Shown here piece after piece: positions 1 to 12,404 of a DNA stretch of 64,000 nt. The notes beneath the pieces were generated by a model. That model saw only the letters and a list, made by a program, of their open reading frames with translations, made no database searches and had not been told where the DNA came from. The stretch is from Torreya grandis (taxonomy: Eukaryota; Streptophyta; Pinopsida; Cupressales; Taxaceae), in the NCBI GenBank assembly GCA_037957365.1, contig JARHVA010004806.1, positions 558,001 through 622,000 on the forward strand, written 5' to 3'. Every line of letters starts with the position of its first letter. The stretch's first letter is position 1. The position numbers and the translations under genes are program-made.

Positions 1-567
1 TATAATCATGACCTTAGTCTTAATACCTTATCCTAGGTATTTTATATCACCATGGTCCTAAATTAACTTTATTTCATCTTGCAAGATCCTATAGCCCTCA
101 TGTTATCATGACATTTGATCTAATAGAGTGAGTAAACCCCAAGCTTTAGCTTAAACAACATGCACTTTGGATAATTTAATGGTTCACTCTTCCTCATATC
201 CTTTTGATTGGATGTCACAAGGAAGGCCTGACATAATCCCATACATATCCCATTGGCCAATCACGTTCAAGCTCTCAAATTGTGATCAATAGTTCTCACT
301 TTGTTGCAAAGACTTGTCAAACAAAATGAGGCGTAGTTAAAAATTCAAGGGACTACGAAAGGCCCAACACCCTTGCATTCAATGATAAAATAAAAATGGG
401 TCCTACTCAATAAAGCAACCAATCATGAGTGAGCTCTTGGATCATAATCTTATGGCTGTTACTTTGTTAGTAATCTTGATCTAATGGAACAAATTAAGTC
501 CAAGACCCTGGGAAGCCTCATTGAGGTGCCAAGTAGAACTCCCGCATTGGGTCACAAGACTTTTATG

Positions 568-755
568 AGCTTAAAATTGAGGTTCATGCGACCATTATTT
601 GACATCTGTGAGGACGTGTTTGATGCCCATATGACCGTCAAATTTAAGCCCATAAAATTAAAAGCTTCACTAGCTTAAAATTGACGTTTACACGACCATC
701 ATTTGACATCTACAAGGATGTATTTGATGTATGTAAGACTGTCAAATTTAAGATA
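568..755. repeat. Diverged 104-bp tandem duplication
   Basis: Two adjacent units begin with AGCTTAAAATTGA at 568 and 672. They share the blocks GACCAT-ATTTGACATCT, GGA-GT-TTTGATG and GTCAAATTTAAG in the same order. Most differences between units are C/T or G/A transitions, fitting old methylation-driven decay. Confidence 0.8.
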
Positions 756-1350
756 ATGAATTATTATGTTTAGGGTCAAAATACACTCCAAAATCTTGCT
801 GGAAGGCTCAGAAATTGATTTACAAATTTAGGGAAGTGCTCAAAAGATGCTCCAACATAGGAAATCTTTGATCTACAAAATATGGAAATAGTCTTATGGT
901 CTAAATATATGAAAAAGAAAACTTAGTCTAAATATATACTTTAGTGTCCCCATGGAATTTTGTTTAAATATCATGAAACTTAAACTATAAGACTTATGCT
1001 AAGTCTAATTTTAAAAGGGATATATTTTTTACATAGGACTTAGACCAAGTGGTTTAAAGCTAAAGGTTTTAACGTATTTGTCAATATATTAATATCCTAT
1101 TATTGTTAGACCATTATGTCATGATGATCCTTTTGAGCATATTTTATAAACCTTGGCATAAATATTTTATCCCCCTTTCATATGATTCAAAAAACTTAGA
1201 CATAAATCCTTTATCCTAAGGTTTGGTTCATGCTTATTAAACACGTAGTAAACCTTAGCCTAAGAAATTTAAGCCTAAGTCCCATTTTAATAATATTCTA
1301 ACATAAAGTTTGAGCATCTCTATAGATCAATGGTTTGCATTTCATTTTTG

Positions 1351-1560
1351 GAGGATGATCTAATGACATGAGGCTCTCATGGAATTTTCAACAAGGCCCT
1401 GAGAGCCCATAAGCTTGATGCGTGGTGAAAGTGCATTTGAGTTAGAGCTGACAGGATGATTTGACTGTTCATGCTTTGTCATTAGAGGACTATCTAATGG
1501 CACATGGGCATTCATGAATTTTCAAAGGTTTGTGAGCTCTTCGTGTGGCCAATGTTCATT
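1351..1560. repeat. Diverged tandem duplication, period about 134 bp
   Basis: Units start near 1,351 and 1,485 with GAGGA-[TG/CT]AT-TAATG. Both continue through CATG and GAATTTTCAA and end in GTGAGCTC-like or GAGAGCCC sequence. The second unit is shorter. No coding frame spans it. Confidence 0.65.
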
Positions 1561-2029
1561 CAAAAAATCACTGACATAGGATTTAAAGCATAGGGAGGCA
1601 TGTAAAGATGTTAAGTGTCATAACCACAAAGCTTGCCAAAAAAGATCCAATCATAGGTAAGGGCCCAGTTTATAATCAATGACTCATACTAATCCAAGAT
1701 TTTAGGATATTGATTTAATGGTGTGAAATAAAAGAGGTATTTTTAAATACTAATAGCTAGTTCTCAAATCACATTTATGAAAAATGCTACGAAAGGCCTA
1801 GAATGATGCCACATAGGCACCTCACAAGTAGAAAAGGAAAAAATACAAGATCTCATGGGATTCAAAATTCAAAGGTATAAAGATAAAGGTCCAAATTAAA
1901 ACCAAGACATGTATAAGCCAAATCTTGGATATATTTTTCCATTAAAGCTCCAAAACCCTAAACTCTACATAAAAGCGACCCAAATAGACTCAATTGGTTA
2001 CAATTTGATCTAAGGAGAACTTAATTATG

Positions 2030-3530
2030 TTTCTGAGTGCAAGATAGTTTTCAAAAATATCATTTATAATCTAGTATGAATAATTAGTAAAAATAGGGAC
2101 CATGGCATCTTGTTAACAAAAATTGAAGGAAGAGACCGAGCTCTTCTTGTCGATAGACAAAGAATATGGGATCTTAAAAGATACCAAATTAGACCTTTCA
2201 GCTCTGAATGTCCTAGGCATTAGGAATTATTTTGAGCTCTTATTAATATTAGAGGAGTTACCACCCATTTCCAAGGATGAATAGATAATCACCACCATAA
2301 GTAAGAGGCATTATGACCTGATTGTAGTCCAGATGGCTAGCCTTCACCATGCCACGACAAAACCTAAGGTATTACATTGTATAGACATCCTTGCCCCCAT
2401 ATTTATTAATTATAGAGTAGATAATGAATGGATCATCAGGGAGGGAAATTCCAAAAAGATAACCTATATTTCCCCTATTTCTTTTGAGAAATATTATAAG
2501 CTCCCTCTTCCCCACATGGAACTATCTAAGATCAAGGAATGGATTAACAACCATGATTTGGATTCCATCCTTAGACCCTGGATACATTAAATACCCCATA
2601 TATTTAGGGAATTTGAGGGTAAAATCCCAATAATCTAATTTAGATAGGGCATCAGATTTATAATGACCCTACTGAACCGAGCCTTTAGAGCCCCCTCAAC
2701 CACCTATGTAAACAAAATTTGGGTTCCCTTTGTATATTTCATGGTGGAAGAAAAGCTCACCCCTCTAATTGGAGATTTAATTAGTGTTTTCCTAGCCAAA
2801 CAATTCACTACCATTAAAATAAATATATCTAAGCAATTTTACATGATGTCATACCTACTAGATACCCTAATGGCCTCAATCAACTTCCCTACTATTATAA
2901 ATTGGTCTCTTAAGGGAAAAATTACCATTTCCCACCATTAATTAAAGTTGTATATCTTTAAGTATAGGAACCATATGTAGTTTATTTAGGACCAAGGAAG
3001 AGATCAAGATTGACCATCTCTCACCCCATGAGCAAGTTAAATTTGTTCAATGATGAATTACCCATTCATGGGCTAGTTACCCTTGACTAGTTCATTTATG
3101 AGAAATTACAAAAAATCCCCTCTTTCCCATTCATGGGCCATGACAAGAGTTGATGATGTTGAGATACAAGATGACATGAAGCCATGGATAAAGGCCATGG
3201 TAAAAGATAAAGAATAAAGGAAGATTTTGGTCACTCAAGGACTAGAAATCAAGAAGATAGATGTTCTAGGAGCATCTAATAGCTCAGGTGTGGAGGTTAT
3301 AGAACCTCCCAAATTTAAGAAGCTAGTCACTACCATCTAATTCAACCCTAAAATAGCTAGATTAGAAAGGGTTAAAACTAGGATAGCTATGGTTGAAATA
3401 GAGGAATTCACCTTTCAAAAGGTGGAGCCCTTTGTGATATTAATCCTAGTTGAGGGTCAGGATCTTGGTGAGGCTGCCATACATGAAGAGGATGTGGAAA
3501 GCTTGATTGCGGCCTAATCAACATAGGCCA
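2030..3530 (+). pseudogene. Long broken ORF, product not recognised (retroelement-like)
   Basis: A coherent plus-strand translation runs from about 2,030 to 3,320 with few stops, then appears to continue in another frame to about 3,520. Clear open pieces are 2,333-2,590 (85 codons, ending RPWIH) and 2,663-2,941 (92 codons, containing MVEEKLTPLIGDL and FLAKQFTTIKI). Stops inside it are mostly TAA or TAG where Gln or Glu would fit. No protease, RT, integrase or zinc knuckle is seen. The length (over 450 codons), decay style and setting suggest the Gag-like or accessory ORF of a plant retroelement. I do not recognise the family. A decayed host gene is the alternative, but no intron-exon structure is visible. 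Confidence 0.45.
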
Positions 3531-4321
3531 AATTTGGGATCCAAGGCATGAAGCATAGGATCCTAAATTTAGAAAAGGAAAAAGAAAACTTGGAGACACA
3601 AGAAGTTCTATCAGTACCTGATGTAATGACCAAGATGTTTGATGAGTCATTTTATACATGTTTGAATCACTCAAAATAATGAATCTATAGCAAAGTACAT
3701 TAGAGTGGTAGAGTGTATTAACCAAGAGTTTGGTTACCCAATTACAAGCCTCAAAAGACAAGATAGTTGAGCTTCTCAAAATTTAAGCAAGGAAATAGAT
3801 CTTAGGCTTAAAAACTATTAGTTTAGGACACTTGAGTACAATTATAAGAATTGTGGTTGATAAGGTTTAAAGTTTGAGTGCATGGCACAATAATGTGGAA
3901 AGACTCCTAAAAGATGATACAGAGCTAATTGTAAGGATTGAATAGCTTCTTGGGACCATGCTTAGAGATCCTACACAACCCACTACCCTTTGAATCATAA
4001 GTGATTAGAAATTCAAATAGAGGGCTACTTTGGTAACTCAAGAAATCAAAAGAAAGAGCCAAGGTAAATTTGGGGCTGATAAAAATAATATCCTAGACAT
4101 AATATTCAATTATGGAGAGAGGATAAATGAATCTAGGAGCATTAAAGAAGCCATGGCTAGAAATAATAGATAATTTGATGACTTGGTAGATCAAGAGGAG
4201 GAGTGTATCATAAAGCCTACTATGGATCTAGATCTAGTTGATGAGCAACATGCTAAATCCATGAGCATCCTCTAACAATAACAAGTAGAGGGCCCACCAA
4301 AAAATTAGAAAATATCCTATG
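3531..4321 (+). other. Decayed continuation of the unnamed ORF
   Basis: Short plus-strand open pieces remain, for example a Lys/Glu-rich stretch near 3,560-3,600 that could be a coiled coil, but stops are dense and the frame cannot be followed. Purine-rich patches occur at 4,140-4,210. Nothing else is recognised. Confidence 0.3.
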
Positions 4322-5339
4322 TTGTAAAATTTTGTAGCATTTTGAAATAGAATATTCCATTGTAAAGGCATATGATAGCTTGTTAGCATATTTGCCTTTA
4401 GGTCAATTTAACTGTGAAGAACAAGTGTATTTTAAAACTTGTAAGGATAAGTATCCTTATCTTTTGTACACTTGTATATTGTAACTGATTGATATACTAC
4501 CTGATCTTTCTATAAAGGCATGTATCACCATTTGTAAAAGAGAGATTTTTGAGCAAATTTTGTACACTTGAAGCAATTAATATAATCAAGAAATTCTACA
4601 AGGATTGTCTGCATTTGATATGTCAATTTTTAATATAAATTTTCTCTTAATTACTAGTTGAGATCTTAAATTTGAATGGTGTCTTTAAATTTTGAGTTGC
4701 ATTTTCTAATCATAGGGTTTCTAATTTGTCCATATGCTAGATTAGTTGGAAGATCTTAGGTTTTGTTTCATTTCATTTTTGATCTATATTTAAATTTGTA
4801 AATGCTATTTTATTATAGTAGTAAATCGTTAAAGTAGACCTGGTTCTTACTTGTGACTCTTTACATTATCCTTTGAAGTTTGTCTGATATATAGTGGAAT
4901 TTGAGCTAAGGTTATTTTACATTGTATATTGGTTCGAATGCATGTTCAATTGTAGTTGATGCTTTATCATGATATTTGAGACTAAAATTCACAATCACTC
5001 ATTTCTTTTTTGCCTTACCCTTCTCTTTGCTCCTTATTTTATACCAGATCACTTTTGTTTTAGCTTCATTAGAAATATCCACTTAGATTAGTTTATAGCT
5101 TAAATATGGAACAAAATTCACTAATTATTAACAAAGATTTTTTGTAATTCATAAATAACAGACTAGGGTTGCTCCCAACCACCAAATCATTTAAATATTA
5201 TGGAATAGTTTATGTTGCTTTGTTGCTATTTCACCACAGGTAACTAGATTGCCAAAACCTACAACTCATGTTCTGAATTTTCTAAATTCTAAAATGAGAA
5301 GTGTTATTTAAACACTAAGAGAACCTATGGTTCATTTAG
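4322..5339 (+). repeat. Possible LTR of the unnamed plus-strand element
   Basis: Starts with TGTTGTAAAATTTTG, carries a TATA-like box about 190 bases in, and is followed by T-rich noncoding DNA. That is the layout expected of a 3' LTR (U3-TATA-R-U5) downstream of the broken ORF. No matching 5' copy, clear polypurine tract or target-site duplication was found. The right end is unknown and is placed where G1 coding homology begins. Confidence 0.25.
4509..4520 (+). promoter_or_regulatory. TATA-like box TCTATAAAGGCA
   Basis: A good TATA match with a GC-containing 3' flank, typical of LTR promoters. Its weight depends on the surrounding block really being an LTR. Confidence 0.3.
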
Positions 5340-8300
5340 AAACATCAAAAAAACTATAGACATCCAACAAGGAGAACCTTTTTAAACCTATAACCAACTG
5401 TAAAATTTATTCCATTGATGGTAGTGGATAGTGGTATTTAAGGGAAGCTTTATTTAGGTTATGAAAGTCAACACACAGTCTAATTTCACCATTATTTTTA
5501 TACAATGGAACAAGGTTTGACACCTAGGTTGAGTGCTTGATTATAAATATAATAGATAACTCAATGAACTTATAAATCTCAATTCTCATCAAAGGCTCGA
5601 GCTTAGGATTAATATACCTTTATCTTTGCCTTACTTGCCTAGTTTCATCTTCTAGATCAATGGTGTGTTGAGACAGGCTTGGGTAAAATGCCTTGTGATC
5701 ACTATATTTCCATGAAAATACATCAATAAATTTTTCACATAACTCAATGAAAGCTTCCTTCTCTAAATAAGTGCATACCTTACCCAACTTTAGGTTTTTA
5801 CTAGGTGCAACTTCCACATTGGCATAGTGTTCTTCCTTTGTTGAAAAAGTTGAATTATCTTTCCTCAGTTCATCATCACCACTGAATATGTTCTCAATTG
5901 TGACTAATCCATTGGGAAAATTATTTATTTTAAGTTGCAAAATCTGATTACCATACTATTGCAAGTGTTTTGACTGATTTCTTAAGGAAAACTTAGCTTC
6001 CTCTTGTAATAATTTGATAGTCTAATTATCATCTTATAACACTTGCCAATTATCATTGTTATCTATAATAGAAGGCCTTATAAACACCCTAATGTGTGAC
6101 TATAACATTTCACTTCTTACATCAGCTGGGATGCTAAATTGTGCCCCAATGGCAGCCAATCTGTCTGAATGTTTAATCTCATATCTTAGTATTACCTGAA
6201 TGATGAAGGCTTAAAACTCTTCAAGTAAGTCCCATACCCTATAATTATAATATTTAAGCAATGGGTTATTTCATACATTAAGACCCCTTACTTGGTGAAA
6301 TTTAAGTTTACTATCACCAAAGACTTGTATGGTGTTGACTTTCATCTTCTTATCCCTTGCAAACCATGAACTAGTGCCTCATATTCAATAGCATTGTTTG
6401 AACAATAAAATTAAAAATTAATAGATGAGAAGTACATTTGATTTTTTGGAGAAATAAACATCATTCCAACCCGAATACCATGCTTATTCCTTGATCCATC
6501 AAGTTATAATTACCACAGATCATCACTAGACTCATCATTCTTCATCTAGGCTAGAATTGGTGCATCTTTCTCATAAAGGCAATAAACATCAAGTCTTTCT
6601 TATTTAATTAGCTCATACAAATCATATTAATGTGAGATAGAGGCCCACTCATCAAGGGACAAAGCTATAATCCCATCTAAAGGTGACTTAATTTCTTCTA
6701 CATTATTTTCTATCACCTCATTTGAGATGAGGTTGTCCTAAACATAAAATATATGTAGTCAGCTAATAAGTATCCTCCATTCTTTGAGGTAAAGTCCCTT
6801 GATATACACATGGCAAAGTAGGGAGGCAAGTATACCACAAATACATCATACTAAATGGTAACATTGGGACAAGCATGTAGTGTCAAATTAAAATCCTTAA
6901 TGATTCATATTATATTTTTTGGTGAAACATATAATTTCAATACTCCTTTAGTGTTTGGCTCATAGATAAGACTAAGCTTATTTGCAATTTGCTTAGGCAT
7001 GATAGTGCTACTGGATCCACTATCCACCATATAATTATGAACTAAATAGTTACCAAATATCAAAAAGAGGTAAAAGGGAGGATTTTTACTTGGATTTACC
7101 TCAGCTTTGTCCCTTTTTATATTTTTTGTACCTACTATACTTGATGCTTTACTAGCTAGTCTGAATTAGTTAAGATAACTCCGTATTTTTTAACTAGTTT
7201 TTAAGACACCTTGAGAGATGAAAGCTCTTATATGAGCTTGTATTTTTGCCTTAGAATAGTAAGGGAATCCCGCATGATAATGTTGACATTGGATTTCTTT
7301 ATCTGATCTATTATGTTGAATGATGCTCCACTAACGTTTGGCTACACCTTTTGAACTACTGGTTGTTCATGAACTAGAGGTATTTGAGGGACTCTCCTAG
7401 TCCCTGCATTCTAATTTTTCTATGTTATAGGGGTAACAAGTTGATCTTTGATAATATTAAAAACAACATTAAGATTACTTGAAGCATTAGTCACATATTG
7501 AGCCTCATCAATAGCTCTTCTTTAAGCTCTAATTATAGATGCAACTTGACCACTCAGACTGATAGTATCACCACCATGATTGAAAGCTACATAATCATCT
7601 ATTTGAAAATTTATAGTAATGACATGAAAATGACCTTAAAATTATTTATCCCCTCCTTGGGGAACCAAATTTGTCTCTTGATACTAATCTCTTTGAAGAG
7701 AAAAATGTTCTTGTGTCATTTGTGGCATAGTAATCTTTTGTGACACCAAGGATTGGTTATGAACATAATTGAGGTTGGAGGGCTACCAATTTGAGTCATG
7801 CATCAAATTATTTTGAGGAGGTGTGGGAAAAGTGGCCTTTGAACTTGTTGGTACATTAGGGTCAAGAGATGCATATGGTTTAGATGGAACCATGGCTCCT
7901 TATGATTGGTAAGGTAGTCTATTTTCCCTTGATCCTTGATAGGGAGGCCTTTGATATATGAAATATTGATAGGAGGTCTGATTCTATTATTGATAAGGCT
8001 TACCCTATTATTTTTGTCTTTTGAGTTAAACTAATTCATTCCCAAAAGATTATAATAGACTTTTCAATTTTATAATCTCACTAACCTAACTAGAAGGGGC
8101 TACAACTTGGGATTTAAGAGATGGGATGGGATCTAATGATGGAAACTGGGGAGCTTGAAGTGGCGGAGTAGATTAAAAATATAGGAATATAGGTAGTAAA
8201 GGCCTAGGAGAAAGCTTACCAACTTGTATCAAACTATTTTTTGCTCTTATGGTAACTTCATAAGCATTTGGCAAGGTGTTACCACCCATGGACTATATCA

Positions 8301-8975
8301 TCACATTGATATCATAATTGAGGGATTTTATATAGTATAAGAAGACATATTCTGGGGATGGTCTAATCACTGAGAGAATCCTAGTCCATGTCTTTTAGAA
8401 TCTAAGGTTAAAATCAGATATGAACTCATGGGGAAATCTCTAAATGGTCTCAACTACTCAACTAATGATAGGTGGTCAAACTTGTCCTCAAATTATCTGA
8501 ATAAAGCTAATCCTAACTCATCTTAAGTATAAATGGAATTCAAAGGAATATTTCTATACCACTCCAATGCTTTTACTTTGAATGAAGCAATGAACAATAT
8601 AATAACAACATTATGTTGAACAACATTGTGAATGGAGCAAAGGTTGGAAAAATCTTAGATGTGCTCAATAGTAGTTGTTTGATGTTCTCCAAAAAATAAT
8701 GGGATGCTTTTAAGAGAAGACACAATAATATCATCATACTAGGCTAGGTACAATGGACTACCTCTATTGAATAGAATAAATACTTGATTTCTAATATCCA
8801 TTTGGGCAGTGGGGATTGCACTGGTTAAGGCAATAAGATGACCAATGGATGAATATTTAATCTAAGGATAAGGTCTTGTCTTATTAAATCTTTCTCTCTT
8901 ATATGAAACAATAAGTATCTCACTCAATTCAAGGGGATTATCTTTACTAGCTGATCTTTTAGTAACCTTTGGCAT
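5340..8975 (-). pseudogene. G1 gag-pol remnant (Gag, protease, RNase H, RT N-terminus)
   Basis: The start is the ATG at 8,975 (MPKVTKRSASKD), matched by the G4 start. Gag follows, with a core near ALEWYRNIPLNS (about 8,560) and a SMGGN motif near 8,290. Protease lies around 7,000-7,050, where a DSGSS-type active site can be read. An RNase H domain spans about 6,545-6,120 with LDGS, EYEALVHG, FGDSKL and SDRLAAIGAQF, so the D-E-D-D set is present. The pre-RT segment is open at 5,940-5,620 (106 codons, with the motif FSWKYSDHKAF). RT homology ends near 5,340, before the catalytic YxDD. Stops and frame changes are frequent, so it cannot encode a working polyprotein. Confidence 0.8.
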
Positions 8976-9108
8976 GAGAATACTATCTGGATGATGCTAT
9001 GAACTCTACAACTTTGAAGATCTTGAGCTCTTAATGATGATGGATCTCCTTTAATAGTATATATTCTTCTCTTTAGATCCAAATTTTAGTTATGCCAAGG
9101 AGAATGTG

Positions 9109-9125
9109 TCCCACCGAGCATGCTA
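9109..9125 (-). promoter_or_regulatory. G1 primer-binding site
   Basis: On the minus strand this reads TAGCATGCTCGGTGGGA, four bases inside the LTR. It aligns with the sites of G4 (TGGCACGCCTAGTGGGA) and G3 (TGGCACACTCAGTGGGA); most differences are transitions. I do not assign the tRNA. Confidence 0.65.
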
Positions 9126-9129
9126 GAAT

Positions 9130-11444
9130 TGTTGGTGTTCCTAGGTTGTACCCTAGCTAAGCAAAGGGATTATTTAGGTCCTCTCACTCAAACCTAGTCC
9201 AACATGGGACTAACCTTAGGCTATGGGTCACTTAAACTTGGGTTAGACCTCTAGAGAAGGATGACTTCCTTTTGGATCTATCACCTATACTAGACCTAAT
9301 ACTAACTCTTACTTGGAAAAGGGAGAGAGATTGATAATGATTCATAAAAGCATATAAAAGTGAGGTGATGTACCAAATATTTGATCCTCAAACTTGCAAA
9401 AGACACACTATAGGACATTTTAAAGACTAATAGACATCCCTTCATTTAATCTTTGATTAGTTTTCACATGAGCATTTCACAATGAGGCATGGGTTAGCTA
9501 TCAACCTAGCATGGGAGGGAAATTATTCACTTCCACATGGACCAATAGACTATATATACACTTAGAATGACTTTTGAGAACTACCAAAACACTGTATGAA
9601 GGTGATGAAATAAAGATAGAGGAATGGAACACATAAATTCACTTAACCACATCAATAAACTCATGAAACACACTTCAACTTCATTTTCACAATGAAAGAA
9701 TTTAGTCTTTTATTACATCATAGAGGTGTTACAGTACAAATCTTGGTAGAGTCTAGTCATGCCAAAGAGAGGGATCCATTCTAAGGCTTAGAAACCTATA
9801 TTTATAGCATAAGGTATGAAAGAAATGGGGACCAATGCATAAAATGATGGAGAAGGGGTCATTATGATCAAGATTTTTCAATCATCTGGTGTTAATTTAT
9901 TTATAAAGGATCATCATACTAAGACTACTTCTAGAAAATAACCACGATAACTATATCCATCCTTTTCAATCCATTTCTATCCTACATGATACTCCTTATG
10001 GTTACAATGGTAGAATCAAGTCATTTTTGAGTAGAATTTTGGCATCAAAGCCATTACAAAAACTAGATCAATCTTTTTCAATCTCCTTCTAGCATTGATG
10101 TAGTTATAATAGCTTATCCAATCCATTTTGATCTTGTTCTGGCATTGATTGCTCCTCACTAGTTCAATTTTGGCATGCAAGAGTGGAGAAAAGGGTCATG
10201 ATCATACTGCTAGCTTTGGTGATGAACCCATCAAAATTGATGTGTCTTCCATTATGGATTTTTTTTGTAATATTGGATCTAGTTCAACCTTAACCAAATT
10301 GTCTTCAAATTTTAATATTGACCCTTGATCTTGATCTGAGTCCTTGAGATTATGACATTTGGTAGTTTTACGTTGATCTTCAGGATCCTTCTATTAGTCT
10401 ATCCACTTCACATGCTCCATTGATATTTCTTGGTATGAATGAATGTGAGCCATATATCTTCTCGATAGTTACCATGATTATGACACTTGGTAGGAGATCA
10501 ATCATCTTTGAGATCCTTTAACTCTTTGACTCTTGCTCATCATCGATCTACTTGGTACAGTTAAATATGCACCACTAGATCTACTTAGGCTCATTGGCCT
10601 ACCAATCACCATATATCATTGATCCATATGATAGGTACTTGAGATATTGATACTTGGTAGGAACTCATTCATTTTGACCTTTTGACTCAATGTTCACTGT
10701 TGATCTTCAATGCATGATCAAATACTCACTATTAGATCTTTGGGACCCATTGACACTACAAATCATTGCTCACTATTATATATTTGGTATGATTGAATGT
10801 CAATAGATGATCTTGATAATTTAAATTGCAATGGTTATTTTATGAGGATTGAACTTGACATCTGCATGCCTATTTCATTTTTTAGTACTAACTTTAGAGA
10901 TTTATATCTTGAGATAACAAGCTCATCAAGATGCAAATTTTGTAGAGAATGTTCAAGGCATGAATAACTTCATGTCCATGTTTTTATTTTGACCTGAGAG
11001 GATTTATAAGCATATTTATAAAATACATAAATGATCTGACCAATCCATTTTTTCATGACATCTTGATGATGGTTTGGCTCTTTTAGGCTTGCTCAAGTCA
11101 TTTTTTGATCATCTTTAAAGGCTTATATCTGCAAATATAAATTGAACTAGGGCACTAAACTTGAAAGGAATCATTAAGGCACAAAAGACATAATCTTAAG
11201 GAAATCTTAAGACCAGATATGCCAAGTTTCAAATGATAGGGTGATAATTTGATCTATGGGACAAAATTGATAACACAACTCACACTATAAAATTGGTGAG
11301 GCTAAATGATACAATTAAGTCCAACCTAAAAACTTGGTAAGATTAAGTGATTTAATCACATCAACCATACCAAAAAGTGAACCAACTACTAAAATAAAAT
11401 GGTTTAATATATTCTATAAAATTCTAACTTAGTAGGTGGTGACA
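9130..11444 (-). repeat. G1 probable 5' LTR
   Basis: The left edge (TG at 9,130) is set by the PBS. The start TGTTGGTG...GTTGTACCC resembles the G4 LTR start TGCTGATG...GATTGTACCC. A TATA box lies on the minus strand 665 bases in. The right end is uncertain: the nearest fitting terminus is GGTGACA ending at 11,444, which would give 2.3 kb, similar to the G4 LTR. Diverged repeated phrases such as ACTTGGTAGGA(A/G) recur between 10,330 and 10,700. No second LTR copy is in the window. Confidence 0.5.
9795..9808 (-). promoter_or_regulatory. G1 LTR TATA box (GCTATAAATATAGG)
   Basis: A near-perfect match to the G3 LTR box (GGCTATAAATATAAG), on the same strand and in the same position class. It supports reading 9,130-11,444 as an LTR with U3 on the right. 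Confidence 0.6.
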
Positions 11445-11639
11445 GTCCCTGAGAGTGTCTAAAATATGAAACTAATTTGATTTTGAAATATTAGGCACAT
11501 ATTTCATATCATATGCACCTTAAATATGTCTCATTTTGAGGCTGTATATACCAATGGTACCAATCTATATAATTCTACCACAAATGTGTATTTGAATCAT
11601 ATAACTATGAATTTTACCAATCTAAGAATTGTGTAAGTG

Positions 11640-11935
11640 TGGATAACATGTTTATAAAATATGCCCCCATTATATATCTGAAACTGAATCTAGTGTAAGA
11701 GTGGAGAACATATTTCCAAAACATGCCCCCACTATATATGGAGAAATATGAAAATCGATATAATCAAAAATTTGGAGGACATGTTTGCAAAACATGCCTC
11801 CACTATATATGAAGAAATATGAAAATTTATATAAGTGGAGATTTGGAGGACATGTTTCCAAAACATGCCTCCAATATAATCTAGGTATGCTACATAATGA
11901 ATAAGTATGGAGAAAATGTTTCTAAAACATGCCCC
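11640..11935. repeat. Minisatellite A, about 62-71 bp, five units
   Basis: The phrase ACATGCC(C/T)CCA(C/T)TATATATG recurs at about 11,659, 11,721, 11,792, 11,863 and 11,927. Units contain GGAGGACATGTTTCCAAAACATG, whose CATGTTT and AAACATG halves can pair. Open frames across the array are a by-product of the repeats. Confidence 0.85.
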
Positions 11936-12140
11936 CACTAAAACTATGAATATGTAGATTCAATATTCCTATGACATGCCCCCACTAAATCTAAAACTAT
12001 GAATATATGGAATCCATGCCTCTATGACACACCCCCACTAAATCTAAAACTATGAATATGTGGAATCCATACCTCTATGACACACCCCCACTGAATCTAA
12101 AACTATGAATATGTGGAAGCCATGCCTATATGACATGACC
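11936..12140. repeat. Minisatellite B, 53 bp, four units
   Basis: Follows array A directly. The phrase TATGACA(T/C)(G/A)CCCCCACT recurs at 11,973, 12,026, 12,079 and 12,132, with the inner text AATCTAAAACTATGAATATGTGG. It shares the ACATGCCCCCACTA core with array A, so the two probably have a common origin. Confidence 0.85.
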
Positions 12141-12322
12141 CCATTTTGAGCTGAGGGGAGATAGAAATTGGTAGTTATCTTAACTCAAAAGGATAAGATA
12201 ACCATGTAAACCAAATAATTTACCATGTAGCATATATAGGGAATATGTCTACATAAATATACCATTGAAGCACATTTAATGTGATCACATCAATTCCTAA
12301 TATGCATGATAAAAATCATGGA

Positions 12323-12404
<82 letters not shown>

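Larger units (their letters stand above)
1..2029. other. AT-rich noncoding DNA with local duplications
   Basis: No ORF with a recognisable product is seen. The stretch contains two diverged local duplications, listed separately, and short recurring words such as AAACCTTAG and CCTAAG between 1,150 and 1,290. A TATA-like word, ACATAAAAG, lies near 1,965, about 65 bases before the broken ORF that starts near 2,030, so part of this stretch could be the 5' LTR or leader of that element. I could not find a matching second LTR. Confidence 0.5.
5340..11444 (-). mobile_element. G1: truncated Ty3/gypsy retrotransposon
   Basis: In minus-strand order the element has a probable 5' LTR, a PBS, gag, protease, an RNase H domain and the first part of RT. 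Homology to G4 then stops near 5,340. The rest of RT, the second RNase H, integrase and the 3' LTR are missing, so the element is 3' truncated. It is the closest relative of G4 in the window: both Gags begin MPKVT-RSAS, both have about 140 bases between PBS and ATG, and both place an RNase H before RT. Its sequence is more decayed than G4, with many stops and at least one frameshift. Confidence 0.8.

Noticed and set aside
3408..3779. 123-codon minus frame
   Set aside because: It is antisense to the coherent plus-strand broken ORF and has no recognisable motif.
11670..11938. Two overlapping minus frames of 63 and 68 codons
   Set aside because: They are the 71-bp repeat units read through; no family motifs.
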